A stretch of DNA of 64,000 nucleotides from Enterococcus_E cecorum_C (GCF_052119425.1 NZ_JBQKFH010000005.1:15791-79790); one strand, 5' to 3'; counted from the first letter of the stretch, positions 36,386 through 45,399 are shown. Numbers and translations are program-made. Notes: generated from the sequence alone by a model not told the origin.

Positions 36386-38827
36386 TTAAATGACATGTTC
36401 AGTACGTGCAATAATATCATCTTGAGTTGCTTTAGATAAGGCATTAAAGAAAGCTGAATAACCCGCAACCCGCACAATTAAGTCACGGTGTTTTTCAGGA
36501 TGTTTTTGCGCATCTAATAAAGTTTCTCTTGAGACGACATTATATTGAATATGATAGCCTTTCAAAGTATTAAAGAAAGTACGTAATAACATAATCAATT
36601 TTTGTTTATCTTCTTCCTTGGCTAATGTTTGCGGATTCACTTTTTGATTTAAGAGCACACCACCTAAGATATCTTCCGTTGGCAGTTTAGCCACTGATTT
36701 TAAGACTGCAGTGGGGCCGTGCTGATCCATATTATGTGATGGTGAGCAACCTTCAGCTAATGGGCTCCATGCTTTTCGACCATCTGGAGTAGCCATCGTG
36801 CCTTTTCCTTGACCAACATTTGCAGAAATAGAAGAAGTACCTGAGTAACGAATACCACCAATTGGGCCACGACCATAACGAGTATTTGGATATTTTTTGA
36901 TTTCATCAATATATACTTCATAAGCATCATGAACTAATTGATCAACATAATCTTCATCATTGCCATATTTTGGCGCCTCTTCAATAATCAATTCACGGAT
37001 TTTTTCATTCTCTTCTCCTTGCCAATCATGAATCAACGCATCCCATAATTGTTCAGTCGTAAATCTCTTTTCTTCAAAGACAAGCTTTTTAATTGCAGCT
37101 AAAGAATCAGCTAAATTCGCAATACCAATCTGTAAAGCAGAAATATAATCATAGACTGCACCGCCTTCTTTTAAGGTTAAACCACGTGCAATACAATCAT
37201 CTATCAAAGCCGAACATAAAATATCAGGAACTTCACTTTCAATCGCTAAATCGACCACGTTTTCGACAATGACACTCATTTTGGTTAATTCACGTAAAGT
37301 CTGATCCCAAGCTTGAAGCAAATCATCAAAACTTTGCATTTGGGTAAAATGGCCATGACCTTGTGCATAACGTTTACGGCTAACAGGATCAATCCCATCA
37401 TTCATCGTAATCATCAATATCTTAGCAAAATTGATATAGCTCATACCGGTACAACGATAACCCCATTTTCCAGGTACAGCTGTTTCTACACAACCAATCG
37501 CACTATAATTGTAAGCATCCTCTTCTTTGACACCAAACTTGATAAAAGATGGAATAATAATTTCATCATTGTTAAAAGCTGGCATACCAAAGCCGAGTTT
37601 CATTACTTCAATCGCTTCATTCATAAATTTCGGATTTAAATTTTTATGATAGCGCACCGTCAAATTTGGTTGTGGCAAACGTGTTTGAGCAACACTTCGC
37701 AATACTAAGAAAGATAAATCATTCACTGCATCTTTTTTATCTGTTGTTTGGCCACCAATTGTTACATTTTGGTATAAAGGACTACCTGCACTGCTGAAAG
37801 TATGGGCTTGGCTACGAACTTTATTAATCGTTAGGGTTTTAATCCAAAGGTTAGTTAATAATTCAACAACTTGGTCTTCAGATATTATTCCTGCGTCAAT
37901 ATCATGGCAGTAATAAGGATACATATATTGATCAAAACGACCATAAGATAAGGAATGTCCGTTCGATTCAATTTGCAAAATTAATTGGATAAACCAAACA
38001 GATTGAATCGCTTCATGGAATGTTTCAGCTTTTTCATATGGTACTTTCGCACAAATACGACTAATTTCAAGTAATTCAGACTTACGTTTCGCATCTTGTG
38101 TTTGTACAGCTTTTTCTTTAGCTAATTGACTAAAACGCATAGCATAGCTTCTTACCGCATCAATTACAATTAATACAGCGCGGTAAAAATGATACTTATG
38201 GATATTTTCTGGTTTGGTTAAGTCTAATGCTGCTCTAGCTTTTTTCGTTCGTTCTTCAAAATCGCGTAATCCATATTTTAAGACTTTTTCGTAATTCACG
38301 GCTAAATGGGCATCTCCAGAATTCATCTTACCTTCCATACCGAAAAATCCTGATTCCATATAAACTTTTACTTCTTCTGGCAACATCGCACCGGCTCTAG
38401 CTCTTAGATTATTATTTTCCCAAAATGGCGCAATGGAACGTAATTGTTCTTTGGTTTCTTCTGTAATATAGAAAACATCGCCATCACGTTTTTCAAAAGT
38501 ATCCAATTCATTCAAGACAAATTCGAGGGTGTATTCTGGAAAAATCGGTGCATCTTTATTGGATTTTGCTTGATTTCCTACAATTAAGGTCTCATCTTCA
38601 ATATAAATACTCATGTGCTCCAAAATATTTTGTAACATATAGGCACGTTTCAAAAGATTAGGTTCGTTTTGATGCCGTTTATAGCTTTCAGTAGCTAAAA
38701 TCGCGCGCTCTGCACAAATATAAGGCTTCTTGTCTAAAACTTCTTCACGATATTGATTCATCCGTGGGGTTAAATCTCCAAAATGTTTACGATTAACATG
38801 ATCTTGCGTCGCTACAGCAGTTGACAT
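36386..38827 (-). CDS. pflD: Glycyl radical enzyme, PflD/PFL2 (YbiW-like) family
   Basis: An 813-residue glycyl radical enzyme. The active-site region is NYSAIGCVETAVPGKWGYRC, with one cysteine followed by V-E rather than the Cys-Cys of true pyruvate formate-lyase. The C-terminal radical loop is IVRVAGYSAFFNAL. The GCVE form is shared with glycerol- and diol-dehydratase-like members, so it may be a lyase or dehydratase of a polyol rather than a pyruvate formate-lyase. AGAGGG lies 7-8 nt before the ATG. It is activated by the radical-SAM enzyme at 39904. Confidence 0.88.
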   Translation of the reverse strand: MSTAVATQDHVNRKHFGDLTPRMNQYREEVLDKKPYICAERAILATESYKRHQNEPNLLKRAYMLQNILEHMSIYIEDETLIVGNQAKSNKDAPIFPEYTLEFVLNELDTFEKRDGDVFYITEETKEQLRSIAPFWENNNLRARAGAMLPEEVKVYMESGFFGMEGKMNSGDAHLAVNYEKVLKYGLRDFEERTKKARAALDLTKPENIHKYHFYRAVLIVIDAVRSYAMRFSQLAKEKAVQTQDAKRKSELLEISRICAKVPYEKAETFHEAIQSVWFIQLILQIESNGHSLSYGRFDQYMYPYYCHDIDAGIISEDQVVELLTNLWIKTLTINKVRSQAHTFSSAGSPLYQNVTIGGQTTDKKDAVNDLSFLVLRSVAQTRLPQPNLTVRYHKNLNPKFMNEAIEVMKLGFGMPAFNNDEIIIPSFIKFGVKEEDAYNYSAIGCVETAVPGKWGYRCTGMSYINFAKILMITMNDGIDPVSRKRYAQGHGHFTQMQSFDDLLQAWDQTLRELTKMSVIVENVVDLAIESEVPDILCSALIDDCIARGLTLKEGGAVYDYISALQIGIANLADSLAAIKKLVFEEKRFTTEQLWDALIHDWQGEENEKIRELIIEEAPKYGNDEDYVDQLVHDAYEVYIDEIKKYPNTRYGRGPIGGIRYSGTSSISANVGQGKGTMATPDGRKAWSPLAEGCSPSHNMDQHGPTAVLKSVAKLPTEDILGGVLLNQKVNPQTLAKEEDKQKLIMLLRTFFNTLKGYHIQYNVVSRETLLDAQKHPEKHRDLIVRVAGYSAFFNALSKATQDDIIARTEHVI

Positions 38828-38900
38828 ATAAATCCCTCTTTTCTTCATTTGAAACCTTTATTTATTTCTTACGCACATAATATAGCACATCTTTTCACAA

Positions 38901-38942
38901 TTTGTCAAATGAAACTTTAAATATTTACGAATGAAAGTTAAA
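38901..38942 (-). promoter_or_regulatory. Double operator module upstream of the glycyl-radical operon
   Basis: AAATGAAAC and TTTACGAATGAAAGTT lie 8 nt apart between the pflD start and the deoR terminator. A near-identical module sits at 39828-39866 before the divergent activase. A further TTTCATTTGAAA palindrome is at 38844-38857. The likely binder is the DeoR-type protein encoded at 39014-39757. Confidence 0.5.
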
Positions 38943-38954
38943 AACTTAAACTAA

Positions 38955-38999
38955 TAAAAAAAGTCTAAGTAAAACTAGCGAAACTAGACCTACTTAGAC
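38955..38999 (-). terminator. Terminator of the deoR-like gene
   Basis: On the minus strand GTCTAAGTA...TACTTAGAC with an inner CTAG/CTAG pairing is followed by seven Ts. It separates deoR from pflD. Confidence 0.85.
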
Positions 39000-39013
39000 A
39001 AAACTCATTTATT

Positions 39014-39757
39014 TTAGACTGTCGCAACCTGGATGTCTTGCTCATTTAAAAAGTGAATGGTTGCTTCATCAATTCCCGCATCCGTATACACATGCGAAAT
39101 ATCGGCAAAATTAAATTCAGAAATGACACCCATTTGTTCAAACTTGGTGGAATCAGTAAGCACAATGGTTTGATTGGCACTTTGCATCATCGCGTTGGCA
39201 GTATCCGCTCGAGTGATATCACTACCAGTAAAACCACGTGCACGATCAAAGCCATCAATCCCAACAAATAGTTTATCTACTCGAAATTCACTGATTACTT
39301 TTTTGACAAGCGGCCCCACATTGACTTGCGAATCTTTTTGATATTCTCCACCAAGCAAAATAATTTTGACACTATCTGCCTTACGTACATAAGAAGCAAT
39401 AAAACAAGAATTGGTAATAATCGTCACATCATTTTTATTATATGCTAATTCTTCTGCTAGAAGTGCACAAGTCGATCCTGATTCAATCATCACCATCTCG
39501 CCATCTTTTACTAATTCAGCAGCTTTTTTAGCAATTTTACGCTTCAAGTCATAATTAATAGCCAGGCGATAATTGATATCATCTTGATTATTTAATACGG
39601 CAAAACCATGTTGGCGATGCAAAATTCCCCGACTTTCTAATTTATCTAAATCTTTTCGAATCGTGACCCGTGAGACTTTTAATAAATCAGCCAATTCATT
39701 GACTTCTATTTTTTTCTTTTCACTAACAATCGCAATAATTTCTTCTTCTCTAGTCAT
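39014..39757 (-). CDS. DeoR/GlpR-family regulator of the glycyl-radical locus
   Basis: A 247-residue repressor. The N-terminal winged helix reads REEEIIAIVSEKKKIEVNEL, then ADLLKVSRVTIRKDLDKLES and RGILHRQHGFAV, the typical DeoR signature. The C-terminal sugar-phosphate-sensing domain has MVMIESGSTCALLAEEL and KLFVGIDGFDRARGFTGSDI. It lies between the pflD operon and the divergent activase. It probably senses a phosphorylated intermediate such as the Fsa substrate or product. ATG at 39757 with AAAGGATGAGG upstream. Confidence 0.88.
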   Translation of the reverse strand: MTREEEIIAIVSEKKKIEVNELADLLKVSRVTIRKDLDKLESRGILHRQHGFAVLNNQDDINYRLAINYDLKRKIAKKAAELVKDGEMVMIESGSTCALLAEELAYNKNDVTIITNSCFIASYVRKADSVKIILLGGEYQKDSQVNVGPLVKKVISEFRVDKLFVGIDGFDRARGFTGSDITRADTANAMMQSANQTIVLTDSTKFEQMGVISEFNFADISHVYTDAGIDEATIHFLNEQDIQVATV

Positions 39758-39827
39758 CAACCTCATCCTTTCTCAGGCAAATCTAGCATAACATAAACCA
39801 GCATGCCTTTCAATTTACAGATATCAC

Positions 39828-39866
39828 ATTTCATTTGAAACAAATTATATTTACGTTTGAAGTTTA
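39828..39866 (+). promoter_or_regulatory. Double operator module before the activase gene
   Basis: ATTTCATTTGAAACAAAT (39828-39845) contains a palindrome and is followed by TTTACGTTTGAAGTTTA (39850-39866). The spacing equals that of the module at 38901-38942. It lies between deoR and the activase, so one site could control both directions. Confidence 0.5.
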
Positions 39867-39903
39867 TTGTGTTAAGATAAACATGAAAGAAAGAAGGGAT
39901 ACT

Positions 39904-40686
39904 ATGATGCGTTCAGTTAAACAAGCTTGTATTTTCAATATTCAAAAATTTAGTCTACATGATGGTCCTGGGATTCGCTCTGTCGTATTTTTCAAAGGTT
40001 GTCCATTACGATGCTATTGGTGTGCCAATCCAGAATCTCAAAATGCCCATCCTGAAGAAATGTTTCATCCTCAAAAGAAAAAAATGCAAACGGTTGGTAA
40101 AATGCAAACAGTCGACCAAATTATGGAAGAAGTATTAAAAGACCTTCCTTTTTACCAAGAATCAGGTGGTGGCGTTACACTATCCGGTGGAGAAGTCTTG
40201 TTTCAAGCTGATTTTGCCCTCGATTTACTCAAAGCCTTAAAAGCCCAAAATATCCATACCGCTATAGAAACGACTGGATATTGTAAAGCAGATACCTTTC
40301 AAGAAATCGCACAGTATGTTGATTTAATTTATTTTGACATTAAACATTATGATAACGAAAAGCATCGCCAAGGTACGGGGGTTAAACAAGATATCATCTT
40401 GCAAAATCTCAGTTATGCCATCCAGCATCATCAAATCATTGTGCGGATTCCGATTATTCCAGGATACAATGATAGCCTGGAAGATGCTAAAGAATTTGCA
40501 AAATTATTTACTTTATATGGTGTGCAAAATATTGAGCTACTTCCTTTCCATCAATTTGGTGAAAAAAAATATGAACAGCTCAACCGTCCCTATCGTCTAG
40601 CTAAGGTCAGCCAACTACACACAGAAGATCTCTTAGAACATCAAAAAATCTTTGAAAAAGCAGGAATTACTTGTCTTGTGCGCTAA
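39904..40686 (+). CDS. pflC: Radical-SAM glycyl-radical-enzyme activase (PflA family)
   Basis: A 260-residue activase. FSLHDGPGIRSVVFFKGCPL leads to CPLRCYWC, the CxxxCxxC cluster motif binding the radical-SAM [4Fe-4S]. VTLSGGEVLFQADFALDLL is the SAM-binding segment. The two-ferredoxin-cluster insert that YbiY-type activases carry after the CxxxCxxC is absent: only HPEEMFHPQKKKMQTVGKMQ lies there, with a small MQTV repeat. It therefore resembles PflA in size. It abstracts a hydrogen from the glycine of the partner enzyme. Start ATG at 39904 (AAGGG upstream) or 39907. Confidence 0.87.
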   Translation: MMRSVKQACIFNIQKFSLHDGPGIRSVVFFKGCPLRCYWCANPESQNAHPEEMFHPQKKKMQTVGKMQTVDQIMEEVLKDLPFYQESGGGVTLSGGEVLFQADFALDLLKALKAQNIHTAIETTGYCKADTFQEIAQYVDLIYFDIKHYDNEKHRQGTGVKQDIILQNLSYAIQHHQIIVRIPIIPGYNDSLEDAKEFAKLFTLYGVQNIELLPFHQFGEKKYEQLNRPYRLAKVSQLHTEDLLEHQKIFEKAGITCLVR

Positions 40687-40695
40687 AGCATTTTT

Positions 40696-40724
40696 TTGGT
40701 AAATTCATCCATTCTTGATATAAT
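40696..40724 (+). promoter_or_regulatory. Promoter of the TetR gene
   Basis: TTGGTA (40696-40701), 17-nt spacer, TATAAT (40719-40724). Confidence 0.65.
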
Positions 40725-40747
40725 GAAAAAAAGAAAGGATGAACGTC

Positions 40748-41314
40748 ATGACAACTATTGATATTCGCAGTAAAAAAACACGCCAACAAATCATCGAGGC
40801 CTTCATTACTTTATTGCATCAAAAAAGTTTAGAAAAAATCAAAATTGCCGATATAACCAATCAAGCACAAATCAATCGAGCCACTTTTTATAATTATTTT
40901 ACTGATAAATATCACTTGCTAGACATGATTACTAAAGAAACTTTACTCGCTCAAATTCAAGAACAAATTCTACCAGACGAGCCTTTTTCTTTAGAGTTAT
41001 TAAAGAAGATTTTCTTAATTTTGGCTGATTTTCATACCGATATGGCTAGCATCTGCAAGAAGAACTATGTCGAAGCCTTGAGTTTTTATACCAGCCCTGT
41101 ATTAAGAGAAGATTTGCAACTGATTTTACAACGGGCGATTCCAAAACCATTATGCACACCAGAAAGTGAAATTTTAACCACTTCAACCAGTTGGCTATTA
41201 ATCGGTATGGCCTATGAATGGAAAAAGTCGCAAAAAGTGCCAGCTGCTCTTTATTTTGATAGCTTTAAGCACCAATTCGAGCAATATGTCTTACAAATCC
41301 AAATGAGTGCATAA
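40748..41314 (+). CDS. TetR/AcrR-family regulator (TetR_C_33/DhaS-like)
   Basis: A 188-residue regulator with a standard HTH: KKTRQQIIEAFITLLHQKSL, then IADITNQAQINRATFYNYF. The C-terminal half has the pattern common to small TetR proteins that control efflux pumps. The ATG at 40748 is chosen because AAAGGA lies 9 nt upstream. It converges on a DHA2-type exporter gene through a shared terminator. Convergent placement makes control of that exporter possible, but the shared promoter usual for such pairs is absent. Confidence 0.83.
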   Translation: MTTIDIRSKKTRQQIIEAFITLLHQKSLEKIKIADITNQAQINRATFYNYFTDKYHLLDMITKETLLAQIQEQILPDEPFSLELLKKIFLILADFHTDMASICKKNYVEALSFYTSPVLREDLQLILQRAIPKPLCTPESEILTTSTSWLLIGMAYEWKKSQKVPAALYFDSFKHQFEQYVLQIQMSA

Positions 41315-41348
41315 AAAAGAACGGTCAGCCAACCGTTCTTTTTTTATT
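41313..41348. terminator. Bidirectional terminator
   Basis: AAAAAGAACGGT/ACCGTTCTTTTT is a perfect stem with a 6-nt loop and T runs both ways. Confidence 0.9.
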
Positions 41349-42828
41349 CCTCTAATTCGCCTAATTTCACTTGATGGCGGATATAAATTTTCACACAAAC
41401 CATACTGATCACTGCCAGTAAAATAGCTACGAAAAATGCCGCATGGAGTCCTTCATAAAGCACTTTTCGTAAAATCTCATGTAATCGACTCGCCACTTGA
41501 TGCGCCGTTTTTGGATTGACAAATTGGTTTAACAAATCTGTGCGTCCAGCTAAATGTTGCTTATCTAATTCTTGGTTGGTCATAAAGTTAAAGATTAAAC
41601 CAAAGACAGCTACCATCACCGTTTGTCCAATGGTTCTAACCAAGGTATTAAATGAAGTTGCTTCTCCCAAGTGACTTTTGGGTACAACTTGTTGTGCAGA
41701 GACCGTTGTCGAAACAATTACTATCCCCATGCCAATTCCAAAAATGAACATCAGCAAGACAAAATACCACACGCCAATCCCCATCGGAGCGAAAAATAAA
41801 CCAATCGTCGTCACAAGAATCGCCAACAAGCCAAGCATGACAACCTTTTGAATAGATTGTTTGGCCATCATTTTACTGGCCACATTCGTACCTACAACCC
41901 AAAATAGTGAAATCGGTGCTAATACTAAGCCTCCAATTCCAGCAGCTAAACCTAATACACCTTGCATCCACATCGGAATATACACATCTACCCCCATTAA
42001 GATGCCACTTACCAATGCCGCAATTAAATTGACGCCAACAAATAAAGGATTTCTAAACAAACTAAATGTGATAATTGGATCTTCGGCGCGCTTTTCCACC
42101 CAGATGAATAATACAAAAAATAGCACACTAGCAATAAAGCAACTCATGACCAGCCAACCCAATCCTTGATCACTTAATAATTGGAAACCAGCTAATAAAC
42201 TAAGCAAGACCAACATCAAAACAACACTACCGAAAAGATCCATTTTCTTCGTTTCACGCACGCGTTTTTCTTCATGTAAACTCATAAAAACTAAGAATAG
42301 TTGCACTAAACCGATTGGCACATTAATAAAGAAAATCCAATGCCAACCAACTGTATCAACAATTAATCCACCAGCTAATGGCCCAATCACGCTAGCTATT
42401 CCCCACATCGTTGAATTATAACCCATGACCTTTGTACGCTGTTCAATTGGATAAAGGTCCGCCAACAAAGTCAATGAAACCGGCATTAATGCACCAGCAC
42501 CCATTCCTTGTAAAGCCCTCGCTAAAATCAACGTATGCATATTAAAGCTCATGCCACAGAGTGCTGAACCGATAATAAAAAGCAAAGTTCCCACCATGAA
42601 AACAGGTTTGCGGCCAATTTTATCCGTTAGTTTTCCATAAATTGGGGTTAACATCGCACTGGTTAATAGATAAATCGAAAAGACCCAGTTCATTAACTCA
42701 ATCCCGTGTAACGAACCGACAATGGTAGGCATCGCAGTCGTCACAATGGTCCCTTCTACCGCCGTCATGAAAGTCGCCACAAAAATTGCCACTGTCACTA
42801 GGCCCACATTTGTTTTTCGCAAAATCAT
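41344..42828 (-). CDS. DHA2-family (EmrB/QacA-type) 14-helix MFS drug exporter
   Basis: A 494-residue transporter. FMTAVEGTIVTTAMPTIVGS is the motif D1-type start; YGKLTDKIGRKPVFMVGTLL is motif A; LQGMGAGALMPVSLTLLADL motif B; GPLAGGLIVDTVGWHWIFFI motif C, the antiporter signature. About 14 membrane segments fit the DHA2 branch. It likely exports cationic drugs or toxic compounds with proton antiport; the substrate is not readable. GGGAG is near the ATG. Its neighbour is a TetR regulator. Confidence 0.9.
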   Translation of the reverse strand: MILRKTNVGLVTVAIFVATFMTAVEGTIVTTAMPTIVGSLHGIELMNWVFSIYLLTSAMLTPIYGKLTDKIGRKPVFMVGTLLFIIGSALCGMSFNMHTLILARALQGMGAGALMPVSLTLLADLYPIEQRTKVMGYNSTMWGIASVIGPLAGGLIVDTVGWHWIFFINVPIGLVQLFLVFMSLHEEKRVRETKKMDLFGSVVLMLVLLSLLAGFQLLSDQGLGWLVMSCFIASVLFFVLFIWVEKRAEDPIITFSLFRNPLFVGVNLIAALVSGILMGVDVYIPMWMQGVLGLAAGIGGLVLAPISLFWVVGTNVASKMMAKQSIQKVVMLGLLAILVTTIGLFFAPMGIGVWYFVLLMFIFGIGMGIVIVSTTVSAQQVVPKSHLGEATSFNTLVRTIGQTVMVAVFGLIFNFMTNQELDKQHLAGRTDLLNQFVNPKTAHQVASRLHEILRKVLYEGLHAAFFVAILLAVISMVCVKIYIRHQVKLGELEE

Positions 42829-42934
42829 AACTCCCTTCTTAAAAAAATCAACATTCCTAGCATAGCAAAAATTAGCGCAAAAATATAGTACAACGACCTT
42901 TTTCTTAAAAGATTAGTCGCTGTACTAAAACAAA

Positions 42935-43216
42935 TTATGATTGTAAAACTCTTAGCTTCGTCGCTTGTTCAAAAGCATAGCCAATTTGCAGCAAGGTAGC
43001 ATCTTCCTCTTTAAAGCCGATAAAGGTAGCGCCCTGCGGTTCACCCTCCACTTGGACAAACGGAATCGTCAACTCAGGATATCCCGCCACTGCTGGCAAT
43101 AAAACTTTTTCATAATTAAAGGATACAAAGGCGGTTAGTTGATATTGTGTACGCAAATCATTCAAGCGTTGTTGGGCTAATTGAATTTGGTTGGCTACAA
43201 AAGTCGTAACTCTCAC
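42935..43216 (-). pseudogene. Amidase (GatA-like family) C-terminal remnant
   Basis: A 93-residue frame that matches only the tail of an amidase-signature protein: VLLPAVAGYPELTIPFVQVE, then GEPQGATFIGFKEEDATLLQ, then IGYAFEQATKLRV. A full enzyme is about 480 residues, and the Ser-cisSer-Lys catalytic core would lie upstream but is absent. No ribosome site precedes the ATG. It is a gene fragment left by deletion next to rplS. Confidence 0.8.
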
Positions 43217-43278
43217 TGATTATTTCTGAAACAGCCTAGAGATTTTCAAAAAAACATCTGTCTGACAAGAATTTTCTC

Positions 43279-43397
43279 TTTACAGCACTGCGCAAAATAT
43301 GTTAATATACTTTTTGAGCGTGTTTGCTCGTTAATTACTATATTCCGCTGGGGCCTTATAAAGTCTTAAGAATATTTGGTATAAGGAGAAAGAAGAA
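43279..43397 (+). promoter_or_regulatory. rplS promoter and L19-type leader
   Basis: TTTACA (43279-43284), an 18-nt spacer and TAATAT (43303-43308) precede an 85-nt leader. The leader contains the hairpin GAGCGTGTTTGCTC (43317-43330) and later GGGGCCTTATAAAGTC and GGTATAAGGAG segments that can pair. This fits the autoregulatory L19 leaders of Firmicutes; binding by L19 is inferred from position. Confidence 0.6.
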
Positions 43398-43745
43398 ATG
43401 AATCCATTAATTCAAGAATTAACTCAAGAACAATTACGTTCAGACATCCCAGCATTCCGTCCTGGTGATACTGTACGTGTACACGCAAAAGTTGTGGAAG
43501 GTTCACGTGAACGTATCCAAATTTTTGAAGGTGTAGTAATCAAACGTCGTGGTGCTGGCATTAGCGAAACTTACACAGTACGTAAGATTTCTAACGGTGT
43601 TGGTGTTGAACGTACATTCCCATTACACACACCTCGTGTAGCTAAAATCGAAGTAGTACGTTACGGTAAAGTACGTCGTGCGAAACTTTACTACTTACGT
43701 GCATTACACGGTAAAGCAGCTCGTATTAAAGAAATCCGTCGTTAA
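43398..43745 (+). CDS. rplS: 50S ribosomal protein L19
   Basis: A 115-residue protein, full length for bL19. RSDIPAFRPGDTVRVHAKVV, then ERIQIFEGVVIKRRGAGISE, then FPLHTPRVAKIEVVRYGKVR are definitive. It is part of the 50S interface near the 30S. Codon use is strongly biased as for a highly expressed gene. Here it is on the opposite strand and convergent to trmD, whereas in many Firmicutes it ends the rpsP-trmD operon; this local inversion is noteworthy. Confidence 0.98.
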   Translation: MNPLIQELTQEQLRSDIPAFRPGDTVRVHAKVVEGSRERIQIFEGVVIKRRGAGISETYTVRKISNGVGVERTFPLHTPRVAKIEVVRYGKVRRAKLYYLRALHGKAARIKEIRR

Positions 43746-43756
43746 TTTATCGACAC

Positions 43757-43792
43757 AAACCACTTGCCCATTTGGTGAGTGGTTTTTTCTTT
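43757..43792 (+). terminator. Terminator of rplS
   Basis: AACCACTTGCCCA...GGTGAGTGGTT forms a stem (43759-43783) followed by six Ts. Confidence 0.85.
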
Positions 43793-43839
43793 CTATAGCA
43801 AAAAAACAAACGGATAGCCTGCCTACCCGCTTGCCTTCT

Positions 43840-44598
43840 TTATTCTTCAATATCTTTTTGTGCTTCTTCTTGTTTGACCTCAGCTAGTAGTTTAGCCATT
43901 TGTTTGGTTAAATCCAATTTTTCAAGCATATCTGGACGACGTAAATAGGTTCTGCGCAATGATTCTTTTAATTGCCATTCTTCTATTAATTTATGATTAC
44001 CATTCGTTAAGACAAACGGTACCTCCATCCCCTTGAAATTCGCTGGTCGGGTATATTGTGGATGCTCTAACAACCCGGTCGAATGTGAATCCGTTTGAGC
44101 AGAAGTTTGATTGCCTAAAACATCTGGCAATAAGCGGACTGTTGCATCAATCATTACCATCGCCCCGAGTTCGCCCCCGGTCAGCACATAGTCCCCTAAA
44201 GAAACTTCATCCGTCACTAAAGTTCGAATACGTTCATCATAGCCTTCATAATGACCACAAATAAAAACAAGCTGCTCCTCTTTAGAAAATTCTTCAGCCA
44301 TTTTTTGATTGAAGGGTTTTCCCGCCGGATCAAGTAAAATAATTCGCTTCTTGACATCCGGTGTTTGTGCTTCAATCGCCTTTAAATTATCATAGATGGG
44401 CTGAACCTTCAAAAGCATGCCCGCACCGCCACCATATGGATAGTCATCAACGGTTTGATGCTTGTTGTCTGAATAATCACGGAAATTATGCACATGAAGC
44501 TCTAACAAATCCTTCTCTTGGGCCTTCCCGATAATCGATTCACCTAAAGGATTGGTAAACATATTTGGAAAAAGAGTTAAGACATCAATCCTCATCAT
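43840..44598 (-). CDS. trmD: tRNA (guanine37-N1)-methyltransferase
   Basis: A 252-residue SPOUT enzyme. MRIDVLTLFPNMFTNPLGES at the start, LVFICGHYEGYDERI, and the knot-forming SLGDYVLTGGELGAMVMIDA are the TrmD hallmarks; LLEHPQYTRPANFKGMEVP carries the catalytic-loop region. It methylates G37 next to the anticodon to prevent frameshifting. It overlaps rimM by 14 nt, as in the conserved operon. Either of two adjacent ATGs (44598 or 44595) may be used. Confidence 0.97.
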   Translation of the reverse strand: MMRIDVLTLFPNMFTNPLGESIIGKAQEKDLLELHVHNFRDYSDNKHQTVDDYPYGGGAGMLLKVQPIYDNLKAIEAQTPDVKKRIILLDPAGKPFNQKMAEEFSKEEQLVFICGHYEGYDERIRTLVTDEVSLGDYVLTGGELGAMVMIDATVRLLPDVLGNQTSAQTDSHSTGLLEHPQYTRPANFKGMEVPFVLTNGNHKLIEEWQLKESLRRTYLRRPDMLEKLDLTKQMAKLLAEVKQEEAQKDIEE

Positions 44599-45109
44599 CC
44601 ATCAACCCTTCTAACAATTCCACTTTCACAAAGCCTTCTGCGACATTAATCTCTTTTACTACCGGCTCAATATATGGCAACAAGAAATCTTTCTTCCCTG
44701 GACGTTTGACTACCCACACATCATTCGCACCTGGAGATAAAATTTCCTGAACCTTCCCGATTACTTCACCCTTTTCATCAATGACACTTAATCCGATAAT
44801 TTCATGGTAGTAAAATTCACCTTCAGCTAATTCAGATAAATCCTCACTCGAAACTTTTAAAATGCCATCGCGAAAAGCTTCTACTTGATTGACATTCGTA
44901 TAGCCCTCAAAAGTTAATAAGTCAAAGTTTTTATGCTTACGGTGACTGGTAATCGTTAGTGTCAACGGCTCATGTTTAGCCCTAAATAAAGTGAGTTGAT
45001 TGCCGACTTGATAACGCTCTTCTGGAAAATCTGTCTGGGAAATCACGCGGACTTCTCCTCGGATACCATGCGTATTCACAATCTTACCAACATTGTAAAA
45101 TTCCGTCAT
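44585..45109 (-). CDS. rimM: 16S rRNA processing protein RimM
   Basis: A 174-residue protein with the RimM N-terminal domain (YNVGKIVNTHGIRGEVRVIS) and a PRC-barrel C-terminal domain (EFYYHEIIGLSVIDEKGEVI, then LPYIEPVVKEINVAEGFVKV). It assists 30S head assembly by binding S19. The ATG at 45109 has AAAGGA 9 nt upstream; the frame can be extended three codons to 45118. It overlaps trmD. Confidence 0.95.
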   Translation of the reverse strand: MTEFYNVGKIVNTHGIRGEVRVISQTDFPEERYQVGNQLTLFRAKHEPLTLTITSHRKHKNFDLLTFEGYTNVNQVEAFRDGILKVSSEDLSELAEGEFYYHEIIGLSVIDEKGEVIGKVQEILSPGANDVWVVKRPGKKDFLLPYIEPVVKEINVAEGFVKVELLEGLMDDED

Positions 45110-45133
45110 TACTCTCATTCCTTTCTTACTATT

Positions 45134-45385
45134 TTAAATATATTGCGAAACAAACTGTCTTATTTTTTCTAGTCCATGATTCAACCAATCTTTGAAAGTC
45201 TGTAAATCAATGAGTTTAGGAGAACCTGACTTTAATTGCTGGACCATCGTCATCCATTCACTCTGATAAACCCAAAGTAAAAAGAGGATGATGATCAAAA
45301 ATAGTAATTTCAGCAATTTAGATTTGACTTTGAATAAAGCAATGAAAAGACACACAACCACAAAACACATAATCCAAAAATCCAT
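45134..45385 (-). CDS. 83-residue membrane protein of unknown function
   Basis: Two closely spaced hydrophobic helices (about 3-18 and 25-42) are followed by an amphipathic tail (SPKLIDLQTFKDWLNHGLEK). GAGGAGG lies 8-9 nt before the ATG. It occupies the place of ylqD between khpA and rimM but does not resemble YlqD. It is cotranscribed with rimM-trmD with a 24-nt gap. No family was recognised. Confidence 0.6.
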   Translation of the reverse strand: MDFWIMCFVVVCLFIALFKVKSKLLKLLFLIIILFLLWVYQSEWMTMVQQLKSGSPKLIDLQTFKDWLNHGLEKIRQFVSQYI

Positions 45386-45399
45386 CAGTATCCCTCCTC

